Source: Salinisphaera dokdonensis (GTDB taxonomy: Bacteria; Pseudomonadota; Gammaproteobacteria; Nevskiales; Salinisphaeraceae). From it: a stretch of 64,000 nucleotides of DNA. The stretch covers positions 422,747 through 486,746 of the forward strand of contig NZ_APND01000004.1 of assembly GCF_040361215.1 (NCBI RefSeq), in the 5' to 3' direction. The notes below the pieces were generated by a model that saw only the letters and a list, made by a program, of their open reading frames with translations, was not told where the DNA came from and searched no databases. Below, one piece after another: positions 34,553-43,038 of this stretch (the stretch's first letter is position 1; every line of letters starts with the position of its first letter). A program made the position numbers and the translations under genes.

Positions 34553-34831
34553 ATGAAAACAGTTATTTACTCGGTTATCACTAGCGTACTAATAAGTTCT
34601 AGTTTCGCATCGACAGCCTACGCCCAACAGAAATTCGCCGAATCCCAAATAATAAAAGAACAGGAAGTCCAATCTAGTACGGCCCGATCAGATGAAATGA
34701 AGATAATGCGCACTTCACATATGCAAGATATGGTGCTTCACATGGAGGAGATGCTGGCGAGTTGTGAAGCGCTAATAAAACGACAGTCAACAAACAACCC
34801 TGGTGTTTCCGAACGCTCCGGCGGGGCTTGA
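34553..34831 (+). CDS. Small exported helical protein with Met/His/Cys helix
   Basis: Protein of 92 aa, AAGGAA 8 bases before the ATG. Signal peptide MKTVIYSVITSVLISSSFASTAYA, then a polar helix-prone region with MKIMRTSHMQDMVLHMEEML and ASCEALI. The Met/His/Cys periodicity resembles the tail of the protein at 24655 (MNDMMETCNKMM). Probably a periplasmic copper-binding helical protein; the family is not known to me. A terminator hairpin follows 21 bases after the stop. Confidence 0.6.
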   Translation: MKTVIYSVITSVLISSSFASTAYAQQKFAESQIIKEQEVQSSTARSDEMKIMRTSHMQDMVLHMEEMLASCEALIKRQSTNNPGVSERSGGA

Positions 34832-34852
34832 CAGGCGATAGCTATATAAAGA

Positions 34853-34875
34853 GCAGCCCCGACTATAGGGGCTGC
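34853..34875 (+). terminator. Terminator after the 34553 gene
   Basis: Perfect 8-bp stem GCAGCCCC / GGGGCTGC, seven-base loop, followed by CCTCTC. Confidence 0.65.
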
Positions 34876-34977
34876 CCTCTCAACGGGCGTTAGGCGCGAA
34901 CATGCCCCGCCATCCGTGATTGGCGTAGCCCCCACGATAATAAAGCCGGCCGTTTAATCGCAGGGTTGTTCTCCGAT

Positions 34978-35613
34978 ATGCAAACCGAAGCTCCGAACAA
35001 GAACGTGGCCGAGGAATACGCTCGGATTGCCGGTCACTACGACCAGAGGTGGTCGTACTATATTGATGCGACAACGCGCGAAACGATCGCACGTTTACCG
35101 CTGGGCAAGGATGATCGGCTGCTCGATATAGGGTGCGGGACGGGCACCCTGCTTTCTCGTCTCGCGGTCGCTCATCCGACGACTCGGCTGGTTGGGGTGG
35201 ATCCTGTGCCCGCCATGCTTGAGATCGCACGCCAAAAACTCTCGCCCACCGTTGAAACGCATGAAGCGTGGGCGGAGCAGCTCCCGTTTGCCGACGCAGA
35301 GTTCGATCTCGTGGTTTCCTGCAGCATGTTTCACTACGTCGCGCGGCCGCTAGACGCACTGATTGAAATGCGACGGGTGTTGCGCCCTGGCGGCCAACTC
35401 GTGCTCACGGATTGGTGCGGCAATTATCTGATGTGCCGGCTGTTCGAGCGTTATCAACAGATGTGTGCCCATGCACACACGCAAATCTATCGAACAGGCG
35501 ACTGTGTTCGAATGCTGGAAGAAAGCGGCTACACCGCCGTTCAGATCGAGACCTACAAAATCACCTGGCTCTGGGGGCTTATGACCGTGCGTGGTACCCA
35601 TGCCCAAGCTTGA
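34978..35613 (+). CDS. Class I SAM-dependent methyltransferase
   Basis: About 211 aa from the ATG at 34978; a TTG at 34966 is possible and neither has a strong ribosome site. Motif I LLDIGCGTGTLLSRL, motif II LVGVDPVPAML, motif III/IV LPFADAEFDLVVSCSMFHYV and RVLRPGGQLVL place it in the UbiE/Methyltransf_11 group. The substrate cannot be inferred. It is a different subgroup from the decayed methyltransferase at 22677. It lies 36 bases before the TVP38 gene and may share its transcript. Confidence 0.83.
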   Translation: MQTEAPNKNVAEEYARIAGHYDQRWSYYIDATTRETIARLPLGKDDRLLDIGCGTGTLLSRLAVAHPTTRLVGVDPVPAMLEIARQKLSPTVETHEAWAEQLPFADAEFDLVVSCSMFHYVARPLDALIEMRRVLRPGGQLVLTDWCGNYLMCRLFERYQQMCAHAHTQIYRTGDCVRMLEESGYTAVQIETYKITWLWGLMTVRGTHAQA

Positions 35614-35649
35614 ATTTTTACTAAAGCAACAAACCCAGCTTAGAACTTT

Positions 35650-36468
35650 ATGACAATGAGCGCCGATCTGCTGCTTCTCTGCCTGGCATTAGCCGCGCTG
35701 GGCATCGTCTTGTTGGTCTTGGCCCTGCGCGCATTGCTACGCACCGCGCGTAGTCGTTGGTTGATAGCTGCTGCTGTGCTAACCGCGGCATTGCTTTGGA
35801 TCGATATCGTTATCCTCTGGTGCTTGGTTGAATACACCCTGTTTGCTGTCGATTTTAGTAGCGATGGTTTGCACGCGCTCCTTGAGCGCGCTGGTCCCTG
35901 GGCGCCTGCGGCTTCCATCGGCCTGATGACGGCTCACTCTTTCGTGCCGTTTCCGGCCGAGGTGATCGCAATCGCCAATGGCGTTGCCTTTGGCACCTGG
36001 CTGGGTGTAATGCTTACCTGGGCTGGCGCTATGATCGGCGCATTACTGAGTTATGAAATCGCACGGGCCCTGGGCCCGGCCGCTCGGTCACGCTTGATTC
36101 CGCAGCGTTACCAGGCGCGGTTGGATGCATTCGTGAGTGATAGTGGTATTTCGACACTGCTGACCGCGCGCCTGATACCGATCATGTCCTTCAATCTGGT
36201 CAATTACGCCGCGGGACTCGCCGGTGTGCCACGGTGGACCTTCGTTTGGACAACTGGCGTGGGCATTTTGCCGCTCACCGTACTGAGCGTACTGCTCGGC
36301 AGTCAGGCGCTGCACTTTCCGGCCTATATCTGGATTCTCGCAGGCATTGCCGCGCTGATCTTGTTTGGCACGGCGCGACTCACTCGATCGCGCGTCGCAT
36401 ATGAGAACGACGGCCGTCGCGCCGAATCCGAGACCCGGAATCGCCGCCGAGAAAAGACCACACGATGA
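35650..36468 (+). CDS. TVP38/TMEM64 family (DedA-like) membrane protein
   Basis: Protein of 272 aa with two N-terminal helices, then the VTT domain: FVPFPAEVIAIANGVAFG, LTWAGAMIGALLSYEIARALG and LTARLIPIMSFNLVNYAAGLAG. The C-terminus is a basic cytosolic tail. Family members are integral inner-membrane proteins implicated in lipid scrambling or membrane homeostasis; these genes also occur beside metal resistance genes. It overlaps the following DsbD-like gene by 4 bases, so co-translation is likely. Confidence 0.85.
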   Translation: MTMSADLLLLCLALAALGIVLLVLALRALLRTARSRWLIAAAVLTAALLWIDIVILWCLVEYTLFAVDFSSDGLHALLERAGPWAPAASIGLMTAHSFVPFPAEVIAIANGVAFGTWLGVMLTWAGAMIGALLSYEIARALGPAARSRLIPQRYQARLDAFVSDSGISTLLTARLIPIMSFNLVNYAAGLAGVPRWTFVWTTGVGILPLTVLSVLLGSQALHFPAYIWILAGIAALILFGTARLTRSRVAYENDGRRAESETRNRRREKTTR

Positions 36469-37652
36469 CGATCTGGACGAATCTCCTATTGGCGATGTTT
36501 GCCGGCGTGCTGCTAAACCTCACGCCGTGCGTTCTTCCCGCTTTGCCCATCAAGTTGCGCACGATCGCACGTGTGGTGGGCAACGGTTCGCGACAACGCT
36601 TTTTGGCAGCGATCGCGCTGCTGGCTGGCACGCTCACCTTCTTCGGTGCGCTCGCTTTGGCGACCGCCATGCTGAACTGGACCTGGGGCACCCTGTTCCA
36701 GGCATTCTGGTTTCGAGCGGCACTGGCTTTTCTGCTTGCCGGCCTCGGCGTTTACAGTCTCGCGGGACGCGGCGTGCAACCGCCCCAATGGGTCTATCGC
36801 GTCCAGGGCAACGGCTATGCTGAACCCTACTTTGCGGGTTTTCTGGCGGCCGTCTTATCCGCGCCCTGCACCGGACCTTTCCTGGGCGGCGTTATGGCAT
36901 TTGCTCTCACGCAGACGCCAAGCACGATCTTTGCCCTGTTCATGGCGGTGGGCGTTGGGCTGGCCTTGCCCTACCTCATCCTCCTCGCGCAGCCCGGGCT
37001 ATTGACACGTATACCGCGCAGCGGCGTGTGGCTGTCGCGAGTCCAGCAGGTCATGGGCTTGATCCTCCTTGCCGGCGCGACATTCTTTGCAACAACCGTT
37101 CTCGTCGAGCGCGTCGGCACCCTGCTGTGGACCGCTTGGCTCGGGACTCTGGCTTTCTGGTTGATCCGTGCATTGGTGGTCGGCCCCGGACTCGGCGCAC
37201 GTTTGGTACCGGCGCTCGTTTTGGTGATTGGCCTGAGCGGCGCCGTCGCACTTGGCTTTCATGGGAACTCGCACGGCCAGAACACGCTACCTTGGCAACC
37301 GTTGACCGAACGCGCACTGACTGACGCCCGCGCCGTAGGCGCGCCGGTGCTTGTCGAGTTCACGGCGGATTGGTGTATCAACTGCAAGGTTCTGGAACAG
37401 ACCGTATATGCGGACGCCACGATTGCGCAAGCCGTCGATGCAGCCCAGATGCGCGTTCTACGCGCCGATCTCACCCGGCCGGACGCGACGCTTGACGCCT
37501 ACCTACGATCCTTCGGTGGCGCCGGCCTGCCCTTCGCCGTGGTCTTGAAGCCGGACGGGACCGTGCACCGACGCCTACCCGATCTATTTACGGTGGGCAC
37601 TTTGAAAACAGCCATCGAAACCAGTGGAGAGCAGACGCGTGTCGACCCGTAA
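36465..37652 (+). CDS. DsbD-like thiol:disulfide reductase (beta + gamma domains)
   Basis: Protein of 395 aa. Eight-helix DsbD-beta region with the transport cysteines in LTPCVLP (Cys 22) and SAPCTGP (Cys 135), then a periplasmic thioredoxin domain with ADWCINCK (Cys 304/307). It lacks the N-terminal alpha domain, which seems to be provided by the next gene. Transfers reducing power from cytosolic thioredoxin to periplasmic targets. Related ScsB/DsbD proteins protect against copper by keeping thiols reduced, and the location in a copper island supports that use. Confidence 0.9.
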   Translation: MTIWTNLLLAMFAGVLLNLTPCVLPALPIKLRTIARVVGNGSRQRFLAAIALLAGTLTFFGALALATAMLNWTWGTLFQAFWFRAALAFLLAGLGVYSLAGRGVQPPQWVYRVQGNGYAEPYFAGFLAAVLSAPCTGPFLGGVMAFALTQTPSTIFALFMAVGVGLALPYLILLAQPGLLTRIPRSGVWLSRVQQVMGLILLAGATFFATTVLVERVGTLLWTAWLGTLAFWLIRALVVGPGLGARLVPALVLVIGLSGAVALGFHGNSHGQNTLPWQPLTERALTDARAVGAPVLVEFTADWCINCKVLEQTVYADATIAQAVDAAQMRVLRADLTRPDATLDAYLRSFGGAGLPFAVVLKPDGTVHRRLPDLFTVGTLKTAIETSGEQTRVDP

Positions 37653-38265
37653 GAGTTTTGTCCTCACTTGGCTGTTGCCAGCAACCATCGCGGTCACGGT
37701 CAGCGGCCTTTTTCTTTTCTCGCAATGGACCGCGCCTAGTACGAAATCCGAAGTGCAATCGACGACCGATCAGTCGACCGTTAATAACCGGGATGGCAAG
37801 CGGAAGGTTGTTGACCTCTATACCGCGTCAGAGTCACCAACAGCCTCGAAGTCCGCCCCGCCGCAAACACAACGTTTTAGCGCGGCCCACGTGGATCTCG
37901 ATGCAACGCGCGCCGGCAATACGATCCAAATAGAACTGGACATCGCTTCGGAGTGGCATATCAACGCCAACCCCGCCTCCTTCGATTTTCTTATTCCGAC
38001 CGACATCAAAATATTTGCGAACGGCGAGCTGTTATCGACCGAGGTTGCGTACCCAGCGGGTGAGGAACTCAGCGTCGGCCTTGAAGACCCGATCCGGGTG
38101 TATTCGGGCAAGGTTAAGTTGATAGCGGCCCTGGATGAAGTTGTCGACAACGACGTACCCACCGTCGAGGCCGTGGTACAAGCCTGTAATGACTCGGGGC
38201 TTTGCCTTCCGCCCTCAACGCTTTCTGCGTCGATTCCGAGCACCGTGAACCCATCGCTACCTTAA
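37639..38265 (+). CDS. Periplasmic DsbD-alpha-like protein
   Basis: Start at the GTG at 37639, with GGAG about 10 bases upstream; it overlaps the DsbD-like gene by 14 bases. 208 aa with an N-terminal membrane anchor or signal (FVLTWLLPATIAVTVSGLFLF). The C-terminal half matches the DsbD alpha/DsbC-like corrector domain: WHINANPASFDFLIPT, YSGKVKLIAAL and QACNDSGLCLPP, the last holding the Cys pair that accepts electrons from the DsbD gamma domain. So the usual three-domain DsbD is split into two proteins here. Confidence 0.82.
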   Translation: MSTRKSFVLTWLLPATIAVTVSGLFLFSQWTAPSTKSEVQSTTDQSTVNNRDGKRKVVDLYTASESPTASKSAPPQTQRFSAAHVDLDATRAGNTIQIELDIASEWHINANPASFDFLIPTDIKIFANGELLSTEVAYPAGEELSVGLEDPIRVYSGKVKLIAALDEVVDNDVPTVEAVVQACNDSGLCLPPSTLSASIPSTVNPSLP

Positions 38266-38396
38266 GCTGCATATGAGCTTCAAAAAACCTCCAAGGCCTC
38301 CGGTCGATAATGCAAGCAAAGCCGAGAACATGTCCGACCTTGCATGCGTGCGCTTCGCGCCTTAGAACCACCCAACCTCGATGATTTAAAACTTTC

Positions 38397-38408
38397 TTGC
38401 TCGAGCAA
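38397..38408. promoter_or_regulatory. Perfect 12-bp palindrome upstream of the 38459 gene
   Basis: TTGCTCGAGCAA stands 18 bases upstream of the -35 box of the 38459 gene. It could be an operator for a metal regulator. No regulator gene is adjacent, so this is inference from position. Confidence 0.35.
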
Positions 38409-38426
38409 AAACTTAGGCGACGGCCA

Positions 38427-38454
38427 TTGCTAGCCTCGTCTATTTTGATATAGT
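38427..38454 (+). promoter_or_regulatory. Promoter of the 38459 gene with very short or no leader
   Basis: TTGCTA (38427-38432), 16-base spacer, TATAGT (38449-38454). The two consecutive ATGs at 38459 and 38462 lie 4 and 7 bases after the -10 box, and no ribosome site is present. Confidence 0.5.
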
Positions 38455-38458
38455 CAAC

Positions 38459-38827
38459 ATGATGCGTGCCTTCTTGGTTCTAATTTTGCTGTTGCAAGCT
38501 TTGGTCGCCCAGGCGGGCGTTCCGGGGATATCTTGCCTGCACGATTCCGAGCACGCTAACGCGGAAACATCCGCTGTTACGAACCCGGGTGCCACGGCCA
38601 GCGGTCATTCACACGCGACCAAGCACGGCGAGGGTAGTGGCGACTCCCCATCGCATGATCGATGCTGTTGCTCGGTCATGGGCCATTGCTCCTCTAGTGC
38701 GGTCGACACCAGCTTCCCAACCGATGCGCTGTTTCCCCCTGCGGCGCACTTGGTAAGCCGTGCGCTTGTCGCGGTCGCCCCCGGGTTCGACCACCCCCCC
38801 TATCGGCCGCCGTCTATCCGCGTCTAA
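38459..38827 (+). CDS. Small secreted Cys/His-rich protein with PPYRPP tail
   Basis: Protein of 122 aa with a signal peptide (MRAFLVLILLLQALVAQA). The mature part holds His-rich (HSHATKHGEG) and Cys-rich (RCCCSVMGHCSS) segments and ends HPPYRPPSIRV. This tail matches that of the 21053 protein (PPYRPPA). Proteins with this architecture (CopL in xanthomonads, DUF2946-like, CzcI) precede copper or zinc resistance operons, and this one precedes cytochrome c and copAB. The true start may be the second ATG (38462). Confidence 0.7.
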   Translation: MMRAFLVLILLLQALVAQAGVPGISCLHDSEHANAETSAVTNPGATASGHSHATKHGEGSGDSPSHDRCCCSVMGHCSSSAVDTSFPTDALFPPAAHLVSRALVAVAPGFDHPPYRPPSIRV

Positions 38828-38920
38828 TTGAAGCTTCTGGTGCATTTCACATGCGCCAAACATCAATCAGGACGGTGGTTGCGGCTTCTGCGAAGTGGTC
38901 TACCGGGATTTGTCGAGTGG

Positions 38921-38935
38921 CACCAAAACTTGGTG
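38921..38935. promoter_or_regulatory. Short inverted repeat upstream of the cytochrome c/copAB unit
   Basis: CACCAA-AAC-TTGGTG, perfect 6-bp arms, 63 bases before the cytochrome start. Could be an operator or a small hairpin. Confidence 0.35.
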
Positions 38936-38997
38936 TTGATCTTGGCTAATATTCCCTAGATCGCTCCACCGCGTCACCGTTCCGACGGAGACGCAGC

Positions 38998-39726
38998 GTG
39001 CGAACTTTGAAAATTATTGTTGCGACGTTAGTCGTGAGCCTGCTAATCGCAGGCGGCGTGGCAGCGGGCGCAATTTATTCCGGCATCTACAACGTCGCGG
39101 CCACCAGCGAACATTGGCGCATCACGCGCTGGGCATTGGAAGAAACTGTTCATAAATCGATCGAACAGCAGGCCTCCGGTATCGACGCCCCCGAGCTGGG
39201 CTCTCAAGACCAGTTACTGGCAGGCGCTGCCAACTTCGACGCCATGTGTAGCGCGTGTCATGCCCCACCTGGTAGGCAACAATCGGTTGCCGCGCGCGGC
39301 ATGTATCCCAAACCACCCGAACTTACGCACGCCGCTGAGGAAAAAAGTGCAGGCGAAATTTTCTGGGTGATCAAGCACGGCATCAAGGCGTCCGGCATGC
39401 CCGAATGGGGCTCGTCACACAGCGACGCAGACATGTGGGCTATGACCGCGTTCGTCGAGAAATTGCCGGGAATGTCAGCGGCCGACTATGACCAAATGCT
39501 GGCACGGGCCGAAGCGAGCGGCGTCGGACACCACGCCAGTGGCGGCGCACCCGATCATGGTGGTGGAAACGCAACTCGCGAAGTGGATGCGACGACCGGC
39601 TCCAGTAAAGGCCATAACGACGCGCACAGCGCCGGCTCGAACGAGGAGCATTACGATGAGGGCACCAAGGGGCCAGAGAGCGGCGGCGACTCAACCGCGG
39701 GTCACGACGATGGGCACGCGCATTAG
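38998..39726 (+). CDS. Membrane-anchored c-type cytochrome with His-rich tail
   Basis: Protein of 242 aa, GTG start with GGAG 9 bases upstream. N-terminal anchor about 5-27, single heme motif CSACH (Cys 84, Cys 87, His 88), and the likely distal ligand Met 134 in SGMPEWG. From about residue 177 the chain becomes a low-complexity, Gly/His/Asp/Glu-rich tail ending GHDDGHAH, probably a metal-binding extension. It lies 64 bases before copA, so it may deliver or receive electrons from the multicopper oxidase. Partner is inferred. Confidence 0.85.
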   Translation: MRTLKIIVATLVVSLLIAGGVAAGAIYSGIYNVAATSEHWRITRWALEETVHKSIEQQASGIDAPELGSQDQLLAGAANFDAMCSACHAPPGRQQSVAARGMYPKPPELTHAAEEKSAGEIFWVIKHGIKASGMPEWGSSHSDADMWAMTAFVEKLPGMSAADYDQMLARAEASGVGHHASGGAPDHGGGNATREVDATTGSSKGHNDAHSAGSNEEHYDEGTKGPESGGDSTAGHDDGHAH

Positions 39727-39790
39727 GCGTGCAATCGTCGAAACACGGCTCGCATGTCATCCGAACCAATTGCATAACGAGGATATTTAA

Positions 39791-41788
39791 ATGACTCGAC
39801 ATACACACGATAGCGACCGACGTCGCCTGTTGCGCGCCATGGGCGCGACCGGCGTGCTGGCCGGCTTCAATGCGTTGTTACCAGCCTATGCCCGCAACAG
39901 CATGGCCGAAGGCGCGGCAAGACACCTCGACACCGCCGCCGCTCAAGTCCCGGGCGGCGCCGCACGCGATGTGGTGATGGACGTCCATGTCCGCCGCGAG
40001 ACGATCAATATCGCCGGCGGCCGGGCATCCGCTATCACGCTCAATCACACCACGCCCGGCCCGATCGTCGAACTCTGGGAAGGACAGAACGCCCACCTGC
40101 GGGTGCATAACCATCTCGACGAGTCGACCTCGATCCACTGGCACGGCATATTGCTGCCATTCCAGATGGACGGCGTGCCCGGCGTGGTCTTCCCCGGCAT
40201 CGATCCGGGCGAGACCTTCGAAGTCGATTTTCCGGTGCGCCAAGCTGGCACGTACTGGTATCACAGCCATTCCGGGCTGCAGGAGCAAGTCGGCCAGACC
40301 GGGCCGATCGTGATTCATTCGCAAGGCGACGACGGCATCAATGCCGACCGCGAGTACGTCATCGTACTCAACGACTGGACCTTCGAGGATCCGCATCGTC
40401 TGCTCGCAAAGCTCAAGGAAATGAGCGATTACTACAACTTCAGCGAGCGCACGCTCGGCGATCTGGCCGAGGATATTCGCCAATCCGGCGTCGCCACCAC
40501 GCTGAAGGATCGCCTGGCCTGGGGTGACATGCGCATGAGCCCGCGTGATATCGCCGACGTCACTGGTCATACCTACAGCTACCTGATGAACGGCGTGCAT
40601 CCCGACGCCAACTGGACCGGCCTGTTCACGCCCGGCGAGCGTATTCGCCTGCGCGTGATCAACGCCTCCGCGATGACCTATTTCAACGTCCGCGTGCCAG
40701 GCCTGCCGATGACGGTCGTCGCGGCCGACGGCAAGGAAGTGGAGCCGGTCGAGACCGACGAGTTCCAGATCGGCGTGGCCGAGACCTTTGACGTGGTCGT
40801 ACAGCCGAAGGCCGATCAGGCCTACACGATCATGGCCGAGACCATGGATCGCAGCGGTTATGCCCGCGGCACGCTCGCGCCGCGGGTGGGCATGGTCGCG
40901 CCCGTGCCGGCACTGCGCGAACAGCCGCAGCGCACGATGATGGATATGGGTATGGACATGAGCCAGATGGACATGGGCGGCATGGACATGTCGCACGGCA
41001 AGAGCCCGAAACAGATGGGCCACAGCCAGATGGCTATGGATCACGGCTCGATGCAAAAGATGGACATGCCCAAAAAGGAATCCGGCATGGCCGGGATGTC
41101 GCATCAGGGCCACAAGACGGCCGACTCGAAGATGTCGGACAAGATGACGGGTATGGGTCACGACATGAAGAAGATGGCCCATGGCACAGGCCCGAATGCC
41201 GGCACCATGGGCACTGGCGCAATGATGGAACAATCAGGCCCGGTGATCGCCAAGCACGGCCCCGACATGCACGGTGCCGGCAATATCAACATCGCCAACG
41301 TACAGCGTGATCGCCTCGCCGAACCGGGCACCGGGCTGGAGGACGTCAATCATCGCGTGCTCACCTACAGCCAGCTGCGTAACGTCGTTCCAATGCAGGA
41401 CCGGCGTGAACCGTCGAAGACCATCGAGGTCCACCTGACCGGCAATATGGACCGCTATATGTGGTCGTTCGACGGTGTGAAGTACTCCAATGCCACACCG
41501 ATCGAATTTCCGTACGGCGAGCGGATCCGGTTGATCATGGTCAACGACACGATGATGGAACATCCCATCCATCTGCACGGCATGTTCATGGAGCTTGAGA
41601 ATGGCCAGGGCGAGCACCTGCCGTTCAAGCACACCCTGAGCGTGCTGCCGGGTTCGCGCGCCTCGCTGCTGGTCACGGCCGACGAGCCCGGCCGCTGGGC
41701 CTTCCACTGCCACCTGCTCTATCACATGGAAATGGGCATGTTCCGCGTCGTGCGGGTAAGCGATCAATCGGGAGAAAACAATGCTTAA
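39791..41788 (+). CDS. copA: CopA multicopper oxidase (copper resistance)
   Basis: Protein of 665 aa with a Tat signal (DRRRLLRAMG, residues 9-18). Copper-site motifs: HWHG (116-119), WYHSHSG (156-162), HPIHLHG and HCHLLYHMEMGM near the C-terminus, giving a complete T1/T2/T3 set. Between cupredoxin domains 2 and 3 is a long Met/His insert (roughly 375-475, with MDMGMDMSQMDMGGMDMSHG-type repeats), the copper-binding region of PcoA/CopA. Acts in the periplasm, oxidising Cu(I). Its stop overlaps copB by 8 bases. Confidence 0.95.
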   Translation: MTRHTHDSDRRRLLRAMGATGVLAGFNALLPAYARNSMAEGAARHLDTAAAQVPGGAARDVVMDVHVRRETINIAGGRASAITLNHTTPGPIVELWEGQNAHLRVHNHLDESTSIHWHGILLPFQMDGVPGVVFPGIDPGETFEVDFPVRQAGTYWYHSHSGLQEQVGQTGPIVIHSQGDDGINADREYVIVLNDWTFEDPHRLLAKLKEMSDYYNFSERTLGDLAEDIRQSGVATTLKDRLAWGDMRMSPRDIADVTGHTYSYLMNGVHPDANWTGLFTPGERIRLRVINASAMTYFNVRVPGLPMTVVAADGKEVEPVETDEFQIGVAETFDVVVQPKADQAYTIMAETMDRSGYARGTLAPRVGMVAPVPALREQPQRTMMDMGMDMSQMDMGGMDMSHGKSPKQMGHSQMAMDHGSMQKMDMPKKESGMAGMSHQGHKTADSKMSDKMTGMGHDMKKMAHGTGPNAGTMGTGAMMEQSGPVIAKHGPDMHGAGNINIANVQRDRLAEPGTGLEDVNHRVLTYSQLRNVVPMQDRREPSKTIEVHLTGNMDRYMWSFDGVKYSNATPIEFPYGERIRLIMVNDTMMEHPIHLHGMFMELENGQGEHLPFKHTLSVLPGSRASLLVTADEPGRWAFHCHLLYHMEMGMFRVVRVSDQSGENNA

Positions 41789-42590
41789 ACAATCGACCCC
41801 AGCCATCCTCAGCGCGACTGTCCTTTTCTTGGGATCTACGGCCCCGGCTCTTGCCGCCTCCGATGGCAAAGCCGATCTCGACTCAGTGATACCCGCGGGG
41901 CCTGCCGACCCGAACAGCGGCGCACCGCTCAACTGGAAAAAACCGATCCACGATCAGCAGGTCCATAAGTTCTTTCTGATCGATCGCCTCGAATACGGCG
42001 ATGTCGACGGCACCAACAACTATCTCTGGGACGCCCAGGGTTGGATCGGTGGTGATTACAACAAACTTTGGCTAAAGACCGAGGGTGAAGGCCCAATGCG
42101 CGGCGGCTCGCCCGAGGACACCGAGTTCCAAGCACTCTACAACCGCACGATCACGCCTTTCTGGAGCGCCCAGGCCGGTCTGCGCTACGACGTCAATCCA
42201 AACCCGGACCGCGGCTTTGCCGTACTCGGCCTGCAGGGGCTCGCGCCCTACTGGTTCGAATCAGATACGGCGTTGTTCGTTAGCGAAGACGGCGACGTGA
42301 GTTTCCGCGGCGAATTCGAGTACGAGCTGTTGCTTACCCAGCGTTTGATCCTGCAGCCACGGGCCGAAATCAATGCCTCAGCCCAGGATGTGCCGGAATA
42401 CGGACTGGGCAGCGGTCTCAATAACACCGAGATGGGGATCCGGCTGCGCTACGAGATCAAGCGCGAGTTCGCGCCTTATATCGGCGTGCGTTGGGAGCAG
42501 ACCTACGGCGAAACCAAGGACATCGCCCAGGCCGAAGGTGAGGAAACGTCGTCGACCGCTTTCGTGGTCGGTATCCGCGCCTGGTACTGA
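41781..42590 (+). CDS. copB: CopB outer-membrane copper resistance protein
   Basis: Protein of 269 aa with a signal peptide (about 1-25, ALAA). The mature chain has the CopB/PcoB pattern: FFLIDRLEYGD, YLWDAQGWIGGDYNKLW, EFQALYNRTITPFW, AQAGLRYD, LQGLAPYWFE and a C-terminal Trp-Tyr for membrane-barrel insertion. It lacks the Met-rich N-terminal region found in many CopB proteins. It overlaps copA and thus forms the classic copAB pair. Copper binding or outer-membrane sequestration is the accepted role. Confidence 0.92.
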   Translation: MLKQSTPAILSATVLFLGSTAPALAASDGKADLDSVIPAGPADPNSGAPLNWKKPIHDQQVHKFFLIDRLEYGDVDGTNNYLWDAQGWIGGDYNKLWLKTEGEGPMRGGSPEDTEFQALYNRTITPFWSAQAGLRYDVNPNPDRGFAVLGLQGLAPYWFESDTALFVSEDGDVSFRGEFEYELLLTQRLILQPRAEINASAQDVPEYGLGSGLNNTEMGIRLRYEIKREFAPYIGVRWEQTYGETKDIAQAEGEETSSTAFVVGIRAWY

Positions 42591-42687
42591 TAGGGAAATC
42601 ACCGGATGTATGGAGGGCGTTCATCTCGTTAGCATGTCTGTGGACTTTGCGTACGGGCTTGCAGCGAGCCAAAGAGGATAAAACGCA

Positions 42688-43038
42688 ATGGCGTTAACGG
42701 GCCTACTCACCATCATGGGCACGATCGTGGCGGGCGCCCTGCTCTTGCAGTGGGTCGCGGCACGCACTCGTCGCGATCGCGTGGTCGAGTCGCAGAAGAT
42801 CCCGTTTCTCGGGGGTAGCGCACCGAACACGCACGCCTGGCAGCGTTTTCATGTGCGTTACTACTCGATGACGCTACTGTTCATCGCCTTCGAGATGGAG
42901 ATGATGTTCATGTACCCATGGGCGGTCGTGTACGTCGCCGAAGGCGTCAAGGCGCTCGCGGAGATGGGCATGTTCCTCGCTATCCTCACGGTGGGCATCC
43001 TCTACGGCTGGCGCGAAGGCATCTTCCGGTGGCAGTGA
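42688..43038 (+). CDS. NuoA-like subunit of a complex I-like cluster
   Basis: Protein of 116 aa with three hydrophobic helices. The NuoA signature is RYYSMTLLFIAFEMEMMFMYPWAVV; the paired acidic residues of TM2 appear as Glu and Glu (E. coli has Asp and Glu). Start 98 bases after copB, with AGAGGA about 10 bases upstream of the ATG. First gene of a run of eight tightly packed complex I-like genes. Divergent at both ends, but the core is unmistakable. Confidence 0.85.
   Translation: MALTGLLTIMGTIVAGALLLQWVAARTRRDRVVESQKIPFLGGSAPNTHAWQRFHVRYYSMTLLFIAFEMEMMFMYPWAVVYVAEGVKALAEMGMFLAILTVGILYGWREGIFRWQ

Noticed and set aside
39878..41233. Long His-rich open frame opposite copA
   Set aside because: Mirror of the Met/His codons of the multicopper oxidase; no signal, domain or ribosome site.
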